From positions 36,395 to 62,198 of the forward strand of contig NW_014577077.1 of the NCBI RefSeq assembly GCF_000485595.1: 25,804 bases of DNA, written 5' to 3'. Below the pieces are notes generated by a model that searched no databases, had not been told where the DNA came from, and saw only the letters and a program-made list of their open reading frames with translations. This DNA is from Priapulus caudatus (taxonomy: Eukaryota; Priapulida; Priapulimorpha; Priapulimorphida; Priapulidae). The position numbers and the translations under genes were made by a program. This document shows, piece by piece, positions 1 to 8,615 of this stretch. Numbering within the stretch: position 1 is the stretch's first letter; each line of letters opens with the position of its first letter.

Positions 1-146
1 GTTTCATACTTCACATCTTAGAGTTTTCTATTCCTCATCAAGAAATCATAATCGTGAATTAAATCGTGAATAACATAAAAATATGGGACCAGCTGCTATT
101 TCCAACACTGGTATATGTCAGGTTTTCTGATTTATGAGAGGTGAAC
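1..146. other. Intergenic or intronic sequence, nothing recognised
   Basis: AT-rich sequence with no convincing exon, RNA gene or repeat boundary. The short reading frames across it have no recognisable protein similarity. Confidence 0.4.
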
Positions 147-462
147 TCGATTTGGAACCAGCAAACCAGCAAGTTTCCAAAATTTGCTGGGGGAGGACCC
201 CTATACCCCCCCCGCCTTTTTTTCACCCCCCTCCTTGGAATCCTAGACCCACCACTAAACAATTACATATCTTGGGAGCAGAGAACAATGAACAAAAATG
301 TCGCCCAAAACAAAGATTGCAGAGCTGAGAGGTAGAGGAGCCGTAGGGTGTGGAGAGGGAGGCGGAGGATCGCGCGAGCCAGTAAAATATTAAGTCATCC
401 ACTATTTTGCGTAGTTTGCTGTTTTTGGCCCCCCTTGTTAAAAAATCCTGGCTACGCCACTG
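147..462. mobile_element. Remnant of a hAT-like DNA transposon end
   Basis: The segment ends in CCTGGCTACGCCACTG (447-462), the reverse complement of CAGTGGCGTAGCCAGG, a terminal sequence I associate with hAT-type elements in animal genomes. The interior has the pyrimidine- and purine-rich runs usual next to such ends, such as the C and T runs at about 201-232. No matching left terminus is visible, so the element is truncated or begins before the window. The family name rests on memory of this terminus, and the left boundary is a guess. Confidence 0.35.
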
Positions 463-547
463 TTTTTGGGTGTTTTCTGATCATATATTATTATGTGATT
501 GAAAATAGAAGATTTGGGGATATTTTTTGGGACAACCAGAAATTGTT

Positions 548-581
548 GCGGACAACCCGATTTGATGCCTGGGTTGTCCGC
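548..581. repeat. Perfect 11-bp hairpin
   Basis: GCGGACAACCC (548-558) pairs perfectly with GGGTTGTCCGC (571-581) across a 12-base loop. Further GGACAACC copies lie just outside (about 530 and 583). It is probably part of a decayed repeat; no function is implied. Confidence 0.6.
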
Positions 582-696
582 AGGACAACCACATTTTTTT
601 TCTTATTTCGAGCACTGTGTAGCAAGGTGAAGTTATGCAGAAGGGAACGGTAGGCTTTTTTTCGCGCCAATAGCGGCGTACGGGCCGCATTAGCAG

Positions 697-715
697 CGCA
701 TGCATTTTGCATGCG
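697..715. repeat. Short perfect palindrome
   Basis: CGCATGCA and TGCATGCG pair across a 3-base loop, an 8-bp stem. It stands alone among unrecognised sequence between 582 and 806. Confidence 0.5.
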
Positions 716-803
716 ATCTCACGAAATTTCAATGAACCCCGTTCTGTCCCAATATAACCCTCACCAAAATATAAAAAAAGTTATATGGGACATAATTATT
801 TGG

Positions 804-853
804 TCTACTACTACTAGTACTACTAGTACTAGTACTACTACTAGTACTAGTAG
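804..853. repeat. TAC/TAG microsatellite
   Basis: Interspersed ACTACTACTAG and ACTAGT triplet units. The same kind of repeat recurs at 1395-1422 and 5220-5260, on both sides of the compound transposon insertion, suggesting the elements landed in one microsatellite-rich stretch. Confidence 0.75.
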
Positions 854-916
854 TAACAAGCCCGCACGTACAGTACAGCACACACACGGCCATTGACTAT
901 TAATTATAACAACATG

Positions 917-1394
917 GTGCCCAACTCGCCGCCGCAGTTTCCACAACTCACCGTTTTCAATCAGTTACAACTCCGGTGTTCCTGCAGGTGACGCCATAGT
1001 CCGAGCCGACGCAGACCCCAGTAATGGTAAACCCGCACCCTCAGATTAGCAAAGCGGAGTTATAACGTCTGCATTTGCGGACTAGTGACGCCACTTTCCA
1101 ACTATCGTTGGAATCGCGTAAGATTGCTGAACAAGTTACACCCGCCATTTTTGACAATCGGCCCGCCAGAATGCGCTCAAATCACAGAAATTCTTCAAAT
1201 ATACATGCAAAATGATGCTTCGGATGCTACCAGGCAAACGGGCTGCATGATTGTCAAAAATGGCGGGTGTAACTTGTTCAGCAGTCTTCCGCGATTCCAA
1301 CGATAGTTGGAAAGTGGCGTCACCTGCAGGAACACCGGAGTTGTAACTGATTGAAAACAGTGAGTTGTGGAAACTGCGGCGGCGAGTTTGGCAC
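917..1394. mobile_element. Foldback (long inverted repeat) element
   Basis: The left arm, beginning GTGCCCAACTCGCCGCCG, and the right arm, ending CGGCGGCGAGTTTGGCAC, are near-perfect reverse complements. They run inward to TTTGACAATC (about 1150-1159) and GATTGTCAAA (from about 1249). Each arm is about 145 bp once the 88-bp insertion at 997-1084 is removed from the left one; the loop is about 90 bp. No transposase is present. Long arms with a short loop suggest a foldback or non-autonomous TIR element. A clear target duplication at its outer ends was not found. Confidence 0.75.
997..1084. mobile_element. 88-bp mini-insertion with 9-bp target duplication
   Basis: This segment interrupts the left arm of the foldback and is absent from the right arm, which acts as the empty site. 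It is flanked by two exact copies of GTGACGCCA (988-996 and 1085-1093). The right arm carries that sequence only once, as TGGCGTCAC. The insertion begins TAGTCCG and ends CGGACTA, a 7-bp terminal inverted repeat. A 9-bp duplication is typical of Mutator-like elements, but the family is inferred from duplication length alone. Confidence 0.7.
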
Positions 1395-1868
1395 TACTAC
1401 TACTACTAGTAATATTATTAGTACGGGTACAGGGTTCTCCCTACGTTGCGCAAACGGCGCGCGCCCCGTTTGGGGAACTCCCCCCTGTTTGCAATCGTGC
1501 GCCCCGTTTAATATACCTCGCCCGATTAAATTCTACCACAATAAATTTGCCAGCGCGGGAATGCGATCGGCAAGAAGTAGCCATTCGACCAGGACACCAG
1601 GCGCGTGTATTTTACAGTACCCGGACGCATGCAACTGCCAGACAATACACAAGTACAACATCAACCCCCTGTCCCACACTCGAACACTAACTGTACACCG
1701 ACTTAGGCTATCTAATATATACAAGAACCCCCAATACCGTCTATTGTGTGGTGGCGATTTAGCATTCAATTAGTTACGGTAAAAACCGCTCCTAGTTCCC
1801 CCCTCCCATCCCCTCCCTTCCCCTCCCCTCCCCCTGTTTGAATTTATCCTGGGGGACTCTGTCGGGTA
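1395..1868. other. Spacer between foldback and retrotransposon
   Basis: It holds a short TAC/TAG microsatellite (1395-1422), GC-rich sequence with GCGCGC (about 1456), and a long pyrimidine tract of C and T (about 1797-1833). Overlapping open frames here have no recognisable domain. It ends with GGGTA (1864-1868), the target duplication of the next element. Confidence 0.5.
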
Positions 1869-2047
1869 TGTAATGTTCTATTGTTTATGGATCGTTTTGC
1901 CGGGTGGAGAGGAACTCGGGATTCTAGGAATAAACGTGGTGGTTGAGTTTTACATATATATAGATCTGCGTCCTCTAATTTATTGGAGTAAGAGTGATGT
2001 GAAATAAAGATATCTACTCTAATTGATGCACTAAGAGAGATACAACA
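1869..2047 (+). repeat. 5' LTR
   Basis: 179 bp beginning TGTAATGTTC and ending GATACAACA. It contains a TATA-like run (about 1952-1962) and an AATAAA-type signal within GTGAAATAAAG (about 2000-2010). Against the 3' LTR it shows roughly eight to ten substitutions plus an indel of about 8 bp near the TATA run, so the insertion is not recent. Confidence 0.9.
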
Positions 2048-2048
2048 C

Positions 2049-2060
2049 TGGCGACGAGGA
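2049..2060 (+). promoter_or_regulatory. Candidate primer binding site
   Basis: TGGCGACGAGGA starts two bases after the 5' LTR, where a tRNA primer site is expected. The primer tRNA was not identified. Confidence 0.5.
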
Positions 2061-2091
2061 AAATACTATTTTGGTGAAGGAAATTATCTGG

Positions 2092-2880
2092 AATGGAGAT
2101 AAACAAGATACTGAAGTTTGACTGCTACTCTGATCCGGCCACGTGCGGTCCACGCTGGACATGATGGCTGACAGCGTTCGAACTATGCTGATGGGAAAGG
2201 TCTGATCGTTAACAAAGATACGGGCAATACTACGAAGCAAAGGAGAAGAGCATTGTTACTTCACTCCGCCGGACTTGATGTGCAGGACGTGTTTTCTACA
2301 TTACTAGCCACCGGAGAAGTTACGGACTATGTTACAGCAGTGACGGCATTGAATACTTATTTCGTGCCCCAAGTAAATTCAGCGTTTGCGAGACAGACCT
2401 TTCACCAGATCACTCAGAAACCAGGTGAGACTGTGCAACAATTTGTCACACGTTTGAGGAAGGCGGCGAGAGACTGTAATTTTGGCAGCGATATTGAGAA
2501 TCAAATCGGAGACAGTGTGCTGAGCAAGTGCTCGTGGGATTACGTTAGGAGGAAGCTGCTGGAAGAAGGCCAGGCATTGACATTAGGGATAGGCCGTGCC
2601 ATACAAGTGGCAGACCAGTGCGAGATGGTGGAGGGCCAAATGGTGGCACTTTCGACGGCAAATAGCGGCGAAACTGTCAACAGAGTCGGTGAGAGGAGTG
2701 GAAACTGGAAGCCACAACAACGGAGAGCATGGAGTAAATCCGATAATAAGACTGTTACTGTTAGAGATAAGGCTTGTTATAGATGCGGATTAACTGGTTA
2801 TTTTGGGAGCGATCCGAATGTGTCCAGCAAAAGGTCAGTCATGTAGAAAGTGAAAAGGGAAAGATCATTTTGCTAAAGTG
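2092..2880 (+). pseudogene. gag: Decayed gag of the Ty3-type element
   Basis: An ATG at 2092 opens a frame that soon meets a TGA and then a frameshift; the main readable part is 2253-2846. It has a retrotransposon capsid-type region (motifs FARQTFHQITQKPGE and QFVTRLRKAARDC) followed by two zinc-knuckle remnants near 2770-2880. The first knuckle keeps CYRCG but has Tyr where the His is expected. In the second, a Cys codon is replaced by TGA, and the frame shifts before pol. Gag packages RNA into particles; this copy could not. Confidence 0.8.
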
Positions 2881-3952
2881 TGTAGAACAAAGTCTAGGTC
2901 TGGGGTAAATTTAGTTAGTGAAAGTCCTAATGACCCCTGTAATTCAGATTATGCATTCACTGTGTCTGGTTGTAAATCAAGTATGCTTACGACATGTGTT
3001 GGTGGTGTGGATTTAGCAATGTTGGTGGATTCAGGTGCGACCAGTAACATCGTCGATGAGGAAACCTGGGAGGAATTAAAATCTAGAAAGATGAAGTGCA
3101 AGTCTATGGCTAGTACCACAGTGAGGAAACTGTTCCTCTATGGCTCTGATAAACCATTGCCAGTAAAGGGAAGGTTTGACTGTGTTATTCAGGCAGGGGG
3201 AAAAGTCGCTGAAGCTGAGTTCCTGGTAATTAAAGGGAAAGGTGTACCGTTGCTTGGTACGAGAGATATGGCGACGAAGTTAGGAGTCCTGAAAATTGGC
3301 ATTGAGATTGCAGCAGTAAGCGATGTAGCCAGTGATATCCAACGACTGTATCCGGATGTGTTCCACGGTGTTGGAAAATTGAAAACTAGGCAAGTAATTA
3401 TCCACATTGATCACACTGTACCGCCAGTAGCACAACCCTTGAGGCGAACCCCATTTAATTTGAGGGATAAGGTAGATGGAAAGATAAAAGAATTACTAGA
3501 TCTAGACATCATTGAACCAGTCGATGGTCCCACACCTTGGGTAAATCCAGTCGTAGTCGTCCCGAAAGCGGCAGGTGACATAAGGCTGTGTTTGGATATG
3601 CGTAGAGCAAATGAGGCAGTTATTCGTTGGTCGATACCCCATACCCACCGTGGTTGAACTGCTCCAAAATAATGGATCAAAAGTGTTCAGCAGATTAGAT
3701 TTTAAGGGGGGTTATCACCAGTTGGAGCTGTCTCCAGAGTGTCGTGAAATTACCACATTCGCCACTCATTCAGGGCTATATCGCTATAAAAGATTATTTT
3801 TTGGTGTATGTTCCGCCAGCGAGCAATATCAACACGAGATAGCAACAGCGTTAGCAGGCATCGAGGGTGTGGAAAATATCTCTGACGATATCATAGTGCA
3901 TGGACCTGATAAAGAAACACATGATGATAGACAGCTACATATGAAACGGGCT
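2878..3952 (+). pseudogene. pol: Truncated protease and reverse transcriptase
   Basis: The frame from 2878 carries an aspartic protease with the DSGAT active-site motif (about 3028-3042) and the start of RT, with VVVPKAAGDIRLCLDMRRAN. It breaks near 3640 and resumes one frame over at 3611-3982 with RLDFKGGYHQLEL, FFGVCSASEQYQ and the catalytic-site variant NISDDIIVHG (about 3876-3905). The order protease-RT and these motifs identify a Ty3-type pol. RT stops about 15 codons after the active site where a MITE sits; thumb, RNase H and most of integrase are absent. Confidence 0.88.
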
Positions 3953-3956
3953 TTAA

Positions 3957-4336
3957 GCCCTGTCTACACTAGCAAACTTTAGTTTGCAAACTCGAGCAAA
4001 CTCCGAGTTTGGCAAGAAAAGTTTTCCAAAGTTTGTCAGTGTAGACCAGTTGACAAACTTCGGCAAACTAGTTTGCAGAAGTTAGGTCGTGCACCTTCTT
4101 GACAAACTAGTTTGCTGAGGTTTGGAATAACTCGGCCAATCAAATGACAGTTTGTAGTCATGTGATCCTGCAGATAGACAAACATTGGACATTGAACATT
4201 GGAATTCACAGTCAGTATCAGTAGTGTAGTGTAGTCAGTACCATAGTGTAGACAGGCACCACAAACTTCTCCAAACTTTAACAAACTCGGAGTTTGCTCG
4301 AGTTTGCAAACTAAAGTTTGCTAGTGTAGACAGGGC
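3957..4336. mobile_element. 380-bp MITE with TTAA target duplication
   Basis: It begins GCCCTGTCTACACTAGCAAA and ends with the matching reverse complement, with TIRs of at least 50 bp. Exact TTAA copies flank it (3953-3956 and 4337-4340). The interior repeats CAAACT/AGTTTG motifs in both orientations and has no coding capacity. TTAA duplications are characteristic of piggyBac-type transposition, so it is probably a piggyBac-mobilised non-autonomous element. It sits exactly where the retrotransposon pol jumps from RT to the integrase tail. Confidence 0.88.
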
Positions 4337-4340
4337 TTAA

Positions 4341-4740
4341 CGCGAAGCTACAAGAGAGGCAGGAGAAACAGAAATTGCAGTATGGCAACCCCTCTAAGAC
4401 ACTATCTGTGCTCTACCCAGGTGATTCTGTACGTGTACTAGATCCCCACAGCCATCACTGGGAACCTGCAGTGGTGAAAACCAGTGAGCATAATCGCTCC
4501 TATGTTGTGGCAACAAATGGAAGCAGATTCAAGCGGAATCGACGCCAATTGCGCCTTACAGGAGAAAGCTTCAGCAGCGGCCAGGCAGATATCGCATCAG
4601 AGCATGCACTAGTGCTCCCTTCGCCTGATCCTCTGCCTGCTGAGAGCATATTGCAGGAACGCACTTCACCTCCAGCTACCCCGATTCGTCGATCAGCCAG
4701 AAAAGTGAAGCCACCTGAAAGATTAGACTTTATGAACATT
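4341..4740 (+). pseudogene. pol: Integrase C-terminal remnant
   Basis: After the MITE, coding sequence resumes with a QERQEKQKLQYG-like stretch, then LYPGDSVRVLDPHSHHWEPA and FKRNRRQLRLTG. This is the small beta-barrel DNA-binding tail typical of Ty3-type integrases. A basic IRRSARKVKPPERLDF segment follows at about 4684-4731. The catalytic DDE core and the HHCC zinc domain are missing. About 280 bp of AT-rich untranslated sequence then separates it from the purine tract and 3' LTR. Confidence 0.8.
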
Positions 4741-5028
4741 TTCTGTAGAGCCATATCATTGTTTTTACACAGTACTGTATTCGTGAAAGTTGAGTTTCAT
4801 TTTAACCTTCAGAAAGAAGGGGATGTCATAGTTTGTCATAGTTATGTTATATGTCACGATAGATGGCAGCACTGGTCCGCAGTGATGCACGTGTGGTTCT
4901 GCTGAGTAAACGTACTTATCACATGTATACTCTACGAGTTCTTTATCTAATTGCGTATCCGTAGTACGAAACCACGACAGTATGTTATATGCCAAAGGGT
5001 TTATTGCTCCAGGTTATTGTGTTCCTTT

Positions 5029-5043
5029 AAAGAAAAGAAGAGA
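5029..5043 (+). promoter_or_regulatory. Polypurine tract before the 3' LTR
   Basis: AAAGAAAAGAAGAGA abuts the 3' LTR start, as expected for the plus-strand priming site of an LTR element. Confidence 0.7.
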
Positions 5044-5215
5044 TGTAATGTTCTATTGTTCATGGATCCTTTTTGCCGGGTGGAGAGGAACTCGGGATTA
5101 TAGGAATAAACGTGGTGGTTGAGTTTCACATACCTGCGTTCTCTAATTTATTGGAGTAAGAGTGATGTGAGGTAAAGATATCTACTCTAATTTATGCACT
5201 AAGAGAGATACAACA
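5044..5215 (+). repeat. 3' LTR
   Basis: 172 bp, TGTAATGTTC to GATACAACA, homologous to 1869-2047 over its whole length. The AATAAA-type signal of the 5' copy has changed to GGTAAA here. It is followed directly by the GGGTA duplication. Confidence 0.9.
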
Positions 5216-5219
5216 GGGT

Positions 5220-5289
5220 ACTACTTCTACTACTACTAGTACTAGTACTAGTTATAATTTAATAAATATATTATTATTAATTATAACAA
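5220..5289. repeat. TAC/TAG microsatellite and AT-rich tail
   Basis: ACTACT/ACTAGT units followed by ATTAATTATAACAACA (5274-5289). The same 16-mer occurs at about 899-914, before the foldback. The two copies may mark the flanks of one original site, or be chance in AT-rich DNA. Confidence 0.5.
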
Positions 5290-5360
5290 CAGTAAACAAC
5301 GTATGGCCATGAGTCGAGTGTAATACAAGCCTTATGTACTTTATTAGACACACGTATTGT

Positions 5361-5703
5361 TACCTCCGCCAAGGAGGTAATGTAATCTGTCTCGTGTGTG
5401 TGTTCGTGTGTGTGTTCGTGTGTGTGTGTGTAGCCACTAGTGTTCGCGCGATCGATTCAGCAGCAGCTCGCCTTCGTGTGTGTGTGTGTAGCCACTAGTG
5501 TTCGCGCGATCGATTCAGCAGCAGCTCGCCTTAGCGTGATCGATTCAGCAGCAGCTCGCCTTAGGGCGTCGAGTCAGCAGCAGCTCGCCTTAGGGCGTCC
5601 AGTCAGCAGCATCTCGCCTTAGGGCATCCAGTCAGCAGCAGCCAGCAGCAGCCAGCAGCGAGCCAGCTGTTATACACATACATGTTACATGCTGGCGGAG
5701 GTA
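5361..5703. mobile_element. CCTCCGCC-type TIR element with internal minisatellite
   Basis: TACCTCCGCCA (5361-5371) and TGGCGGAGGTA (5693-5703) form an 11-bp terminal inverted repeat. Elements with CCTCCGCCAAGGAGG at one end, GT-rich runs and a GGCGGAGGTATGCACTCTCC end are familiar dispersed repeats in invertebrate genomes (from memory). Much of the interior is a GT run and a CAG-rich minisatellite. It ends about 140 bp before the UBR-box exon, in the intron upstream of it. Confidence 0.65.
5436..5665. repeat. CAG-rich minisatellite
   Basis: About six units of roughly 30-32 bp built on TTCAGCAGCAGCTCGCCTTA, with two longer units that also contain AGCCACTAGTGTTCGCGCGA. It decays into CAGCAGC repeats. 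It reads open in one frame (5440-5622), but only because the repeat lacks stops. Confidence 0.8.
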
Positions 5704-5842
5704 TGCACTCTCCGTGAGTGCCCTCTGTCTAGTTAAGCATACATGTGTAATGGTGGTGAGTGCTCAAATGTTTTGGCAAAATTGAAGGACGTTACTTTTA
5801 CATGCTGTGTCATTTACAAAATTCTTCCTTTCTGTTTTTCAG

Positions 5843-6056
5843 TGCGCCTGTATGACAATGCCACTACCTGTGGTCTGGTATGGACATCTAACTTTGTTGC
5901 CTACCGTTGTCGGACATGTGGCATATCACTATACATGTCATTATGTGCAGACTGCTTCAGAGCTGGAAACCATGAAGGACATGATTACAACATGTTCCGA
6001 AGTCAAGCAGGTGGTGCCTGTGATTGTGGAGATCCCAGTGTCATGAAAGAGGAAGG
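5843..6056 (+). CDS. UBR3: UBR3 exon A: UBR-type zinc finger
   Basis: This exon encodes most of a UBR box, the zinc-binding fold that in the family recognises substrate N-termini. Motifs in order are [38 protein letters not shown] and [14 protein letters not shown]. These supply the Cys and His ligands of the fold except the last CxxxH, which is in the next exon. The [13 protein letters not shown] and RCRTCGIS wording matches UBR3 better than UBR1, 2, 4 or 5. The acceptor is a textbook pyrimidine tract ending CAG at 5842. The donor GT is at 6057, leaving phase 2. An ATG at 5743 is in frame but lies before the acceptor, so it is intronic rather than the start. Confidence 0.95.
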
Positions 6057-6109
6057 GTATTATTTTATATTTAGTATTACTTATCTCTGAACTGCAATGA
6101 TTGACACAC

Positions 6110-6166
6110 AGATACACACACACGTGCACGCACACACGCACACATGAATCGGGGGGGGGGGGGGGG
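6110..6166. repeat. CA microsatellite and poly-G run
   Basis: ACACACA/CACGCAC repeats are followed by an uninterrupted run of about 18 G (about 6149-6166). It lies in the intron after exon A. The length of such a run is unreliable in most sequencing. Confidence 0.75.
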
Positions 6167-6553
6167 TGTCAATAATCAACAAAATAATCACACATTTTTA
6201 ATTTCATTAATATATTTTGTTGTAATTAAACTAACTAACGAATACAATTTTTATTTGCAAGTACTATTGTCAGTACCCGGAGTAACAGAGATGGCATAGA
6301 TGGAAAATTTGTAAACAGCGTCCATTATTATGCGTGTACACAGTACTACACACAGACACATCTAAGCATGTTAAACGAGGAAGTTTCTGTTTGAATTGTA
6401 TTAAGATCAGGTTAGATGTGTGTTTTATCAGCCCTACGCGCCACTAGGTGCAAAGCGGATAGGTAACAGCAGAGCTATGTTTAAATAGCTACAGTGACTA
6501 GTTCTGTGTGGTTATACTTATTTATATTGTCATTAACTTTTATGCATTTGTAG

Positions 6554-6693
6554 GTTCTGTCCGAGACACGGTCCAAGCAAAGATGATAATAGTCCGTGTA
6601 TACCAGAAGACTTGCTGGGTGTTGCTGAGGCCATGATGCCAAGAATCACCTTGAGGCTCGTGCAGTATCTGAGAGCTCAGCATGCGAAAGCTG
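6554..6693 (+). CDS. UBR3: UBR3 exon B: end of UBR box
   Basis: It begins by completing the split Gly codon and gives FCPRHGPSKDDNSPCIPEDL, whose CxxxH supplies the last UBR-box zinc ligands. MMPRITLRLVQYLRAQ follows, the start of the helical region; animal UBR3 has a similar FC-RH...P..DLL...PR...L.QYLR stretch. The acceptor is TTGTAG at 6553 and the donor GGTAAT at 6694, leaving phase 1. That phase joins perfectly to the exon at 20776-20922 and, in map order, should join the damaged copy at 8456. Confidence 0.92.
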
Positions 6694-7247
6694 GTAATAG
6701 AATGTTGGCAAGAAATTGAAAGGGATCAGAATTTTTTTAAATAAATAATTTAAAGGCATAATAGGCCCATTGATTATGCAAAGTTGACGAATGCTACAGT
6801 AACTGGCACCTTCTGTAGTTAATAAGTACATTACCTTATAGCCAAACGCGTATTAGTTCGCGATCCCCCCATAGTGTTGGCGCCCAACACAGCCTACTTC
6901 GTTATCACGAGCGTCGGTGATTCGAGTCGACTGATTTCTTGGACTGCGGATTTCAATTAGACATTTCTTAGTAACCAGCAGTGATATTGGACAAACCCCA
7001 ATGATTATTTTGGGAAATTACATAAAAGCAACTTGTGATTTCGTATTGCAATCAATGTGGCCGTAATTTAATAATTACATATGTGCAAATTTATGCTGCA
7101 AAACTACGGTTGTTGCAATTTGTGGTATAGCTATGTGTATATACACACACATACAAACGCACATCAGGCACCACACAAGCAAACCATAGCACACGACACA
7201 CACGGCACGCATCGCACGACATATTATTAGCCTATATATATTAATAT
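6694..7247 (+). other. UBR3 intron, left part
   Basis: AT-rich intron sequence with a small palindrome GTGTTGGCGCCCAACAC (about 6876-6892) and CA-rich runs (about 7143-7205). No exon or RNA gene seen. Confidence 0.6.
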
Positions 7248-8425
7248 GGGCTTCTTAGCTCATCGACGTAGTCCGATGCAGCTTGTAGAATCGCATATCG
7301 TGCGTGCTGCGTGCGATGCGTGCGTTGGAGTGCGTGCGTGTCGGCGTCCGTCAACAGTGGGGCACAATCTAACCTGCCTCGACGTAACGGTCCCGCAATA
7401 TTCGGGAACGTGGGGGGTAATCCGAAAAACTAGTTGGATGTCGAAAGCTGGTCAAAGGGCAAGTCAAGAGGTGTAAAAGAGCGGAACATTCCCCTCTTAA
7501 TTAAGGTATAGGAGGAAATGCAGAATGCGACCACAAATCTAAACGCCTCAACCTAGGCTCGTGATTAGTCGGTGTATAAGGCATCATGGTAGGGAAAAGC
7601 ATCACTTGTGCCGAAATGGAGGTTCACAGTCAAAGCAACTGGGCACAAGGCAGATTTAGACATTTTATGATGAAACATGGTTCTTGACAGAGCAATGAAA
7701 AACTTTTTTTTGTTCAGCTGTGACCTATGCATGTTTTATGGCTTTATTGAAGACCATGAAATGTAACTTTCTGCCGGAATGCGAAGAGAAGTGTGAAACC
7801 TTTTGTCCTTGCAACAGGATGCGTTAAACATGATTTGTTTACTTTAGAAAAAGAATTTGAAACTTGCTCGTTCTAGTAGAATCTATCATGCTGGATGTAA
7901 TGAGCATACAATGTCAACAGTGCAATCTCAAAGCTAAATTTGTTAAGAAGGTTATGCTCCTTTAAATGTATATATTTTCTATCATTTCTGTATTATCATG
8001 TTGTTACATGTAACTTAATTCCACGCCAGTGCAGTATGGTGAGAGTATGTGCGTTTTTGCCTGCGTTAATTATTACAGGTGGATGCTCTCTACTGCAGTC
8101 CATGTAGGCTTGCGACGGTAATCTGGATGAGTGCTTACCTATTCTGTCTTGCATAATAGTTGTTCTACCTACTTACGATGGACTTCCATCTTTAATCTAG
8201 AAACACTTAAAGACGCGTCCATCTCGTGGCAACTTTCTCCAAACTATCCAACGAACATTCCTTTGAGAAGGTTCCTGATACGCATCCTCGTCCGTTCTAG
8301 CTGTTTCGGCCGCGTATGAACACATTGGGACTAACAGGTTTACTAAATCCCACCACTCCACCCACAGAGGTCACCGCAGTAGATCGTTGGATGAGGCGCC
8401 TGTCGCTCCACACGGCACTTGTTTG
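7248..8425 (+). repeat. Dispersed repeat R, copy 1
   Basis: It starts TTAGCTCATC and continues through GATGCAGCTTGTAGAATCGC. It is homologous to 11884-13103 (+), 19343-20750 (+) and, inverted, 22694-23735. Homology between copy 1 and the 11.9 kb copy stops near GCACTTGTT, giving the right boundary. No terminal inverted repeat or coding domain is recognised, so its class is unknown. Compared with the 11.9 kb copy it differs by many single-base indels. Confidence 0.75.
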
Positions 8426-8455
8426 TTTTGAATCTTTTTTGATATGTTGGTTCAG

Positions 8456-8615
8456 CGACTTATCTATGATTAGCACTATCTTCCTCATCGCAAATAAAAG
8501 ATTGTAGGTTTTCATTCGATTTCTGCACACACCAAGTATATGGGGGCTGGCAGCAATGCAAAGAAAACTCATACATGCATAATCAATGCCACTAATTACA
8601 AGAATTTGATCGAAG
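8456..8615 (+). pseudogene. UBR3: Damaged copy of UBR3 exon C
   Basis: Homologous to 20776-20922 along its whole length, including the upstream TTCAG acceptor and the sequence beyond the donor. It carries several small insertions and deletions, so no single frame covers it, and the donor GTATGTATG has become TCATGTAG. The change type, single-base indels shared evenly with intron sequence, suggests sequence error at least as much as real decay. Confidence 0.75.

Larger units (their letters stand above)
1869..5215 (+). mobile_element. Ty3-type LTR retrotransposon, internally deleted
   Basis: Two LTRs (1869-2047, 5044-5215) of the TG...CA form enclose gag, protease, part of reverse transcriptase and the integrase C-terminus. 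Exact 5-bp target duplications GGGTA lie at 1864-1868 and 5216-5220. A candidate primer binding site (TGGCGACGAGGA) starts two bases after the 5' LTR, and a purine tract (about 5029-5043) precedes the 3' LTR. The order PR-RT-IN and the SDDI-type active-site motif point to the Ty3 (Metaviridae-like) group. About half of pol, namely the end of RT, RNase H and most of integrase, is missing. Stops, frameshifts and LTR mismatches show it is dead. Confidence 0.92.

Noticed and set aside
1351-1773. 140-codon open frame after the foldback
   Set aside because: Begins inside the foldback arm, has no domain and overlaps other open frames in GC-rich repeat sequence.
4036-4284. Minus-strand frame of 82 codons in the MITE
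   Set aside because: Falls wholly in a non-coding TIR element; no similarity.
5743-5842. ATG at 5743 as the UBR3 start
   Set aside because: It is in frame with the UBR box, but a strong acceptor at 5842 and the family's long N-terminal region before the box show this is intron.
6860-6960. Possible tRNA or tRNA-derived SINE (ATTCGAGTC resembling a T-arm)
   Set aside because: No A-box at the right distance and no cloverleaf could be drawn.
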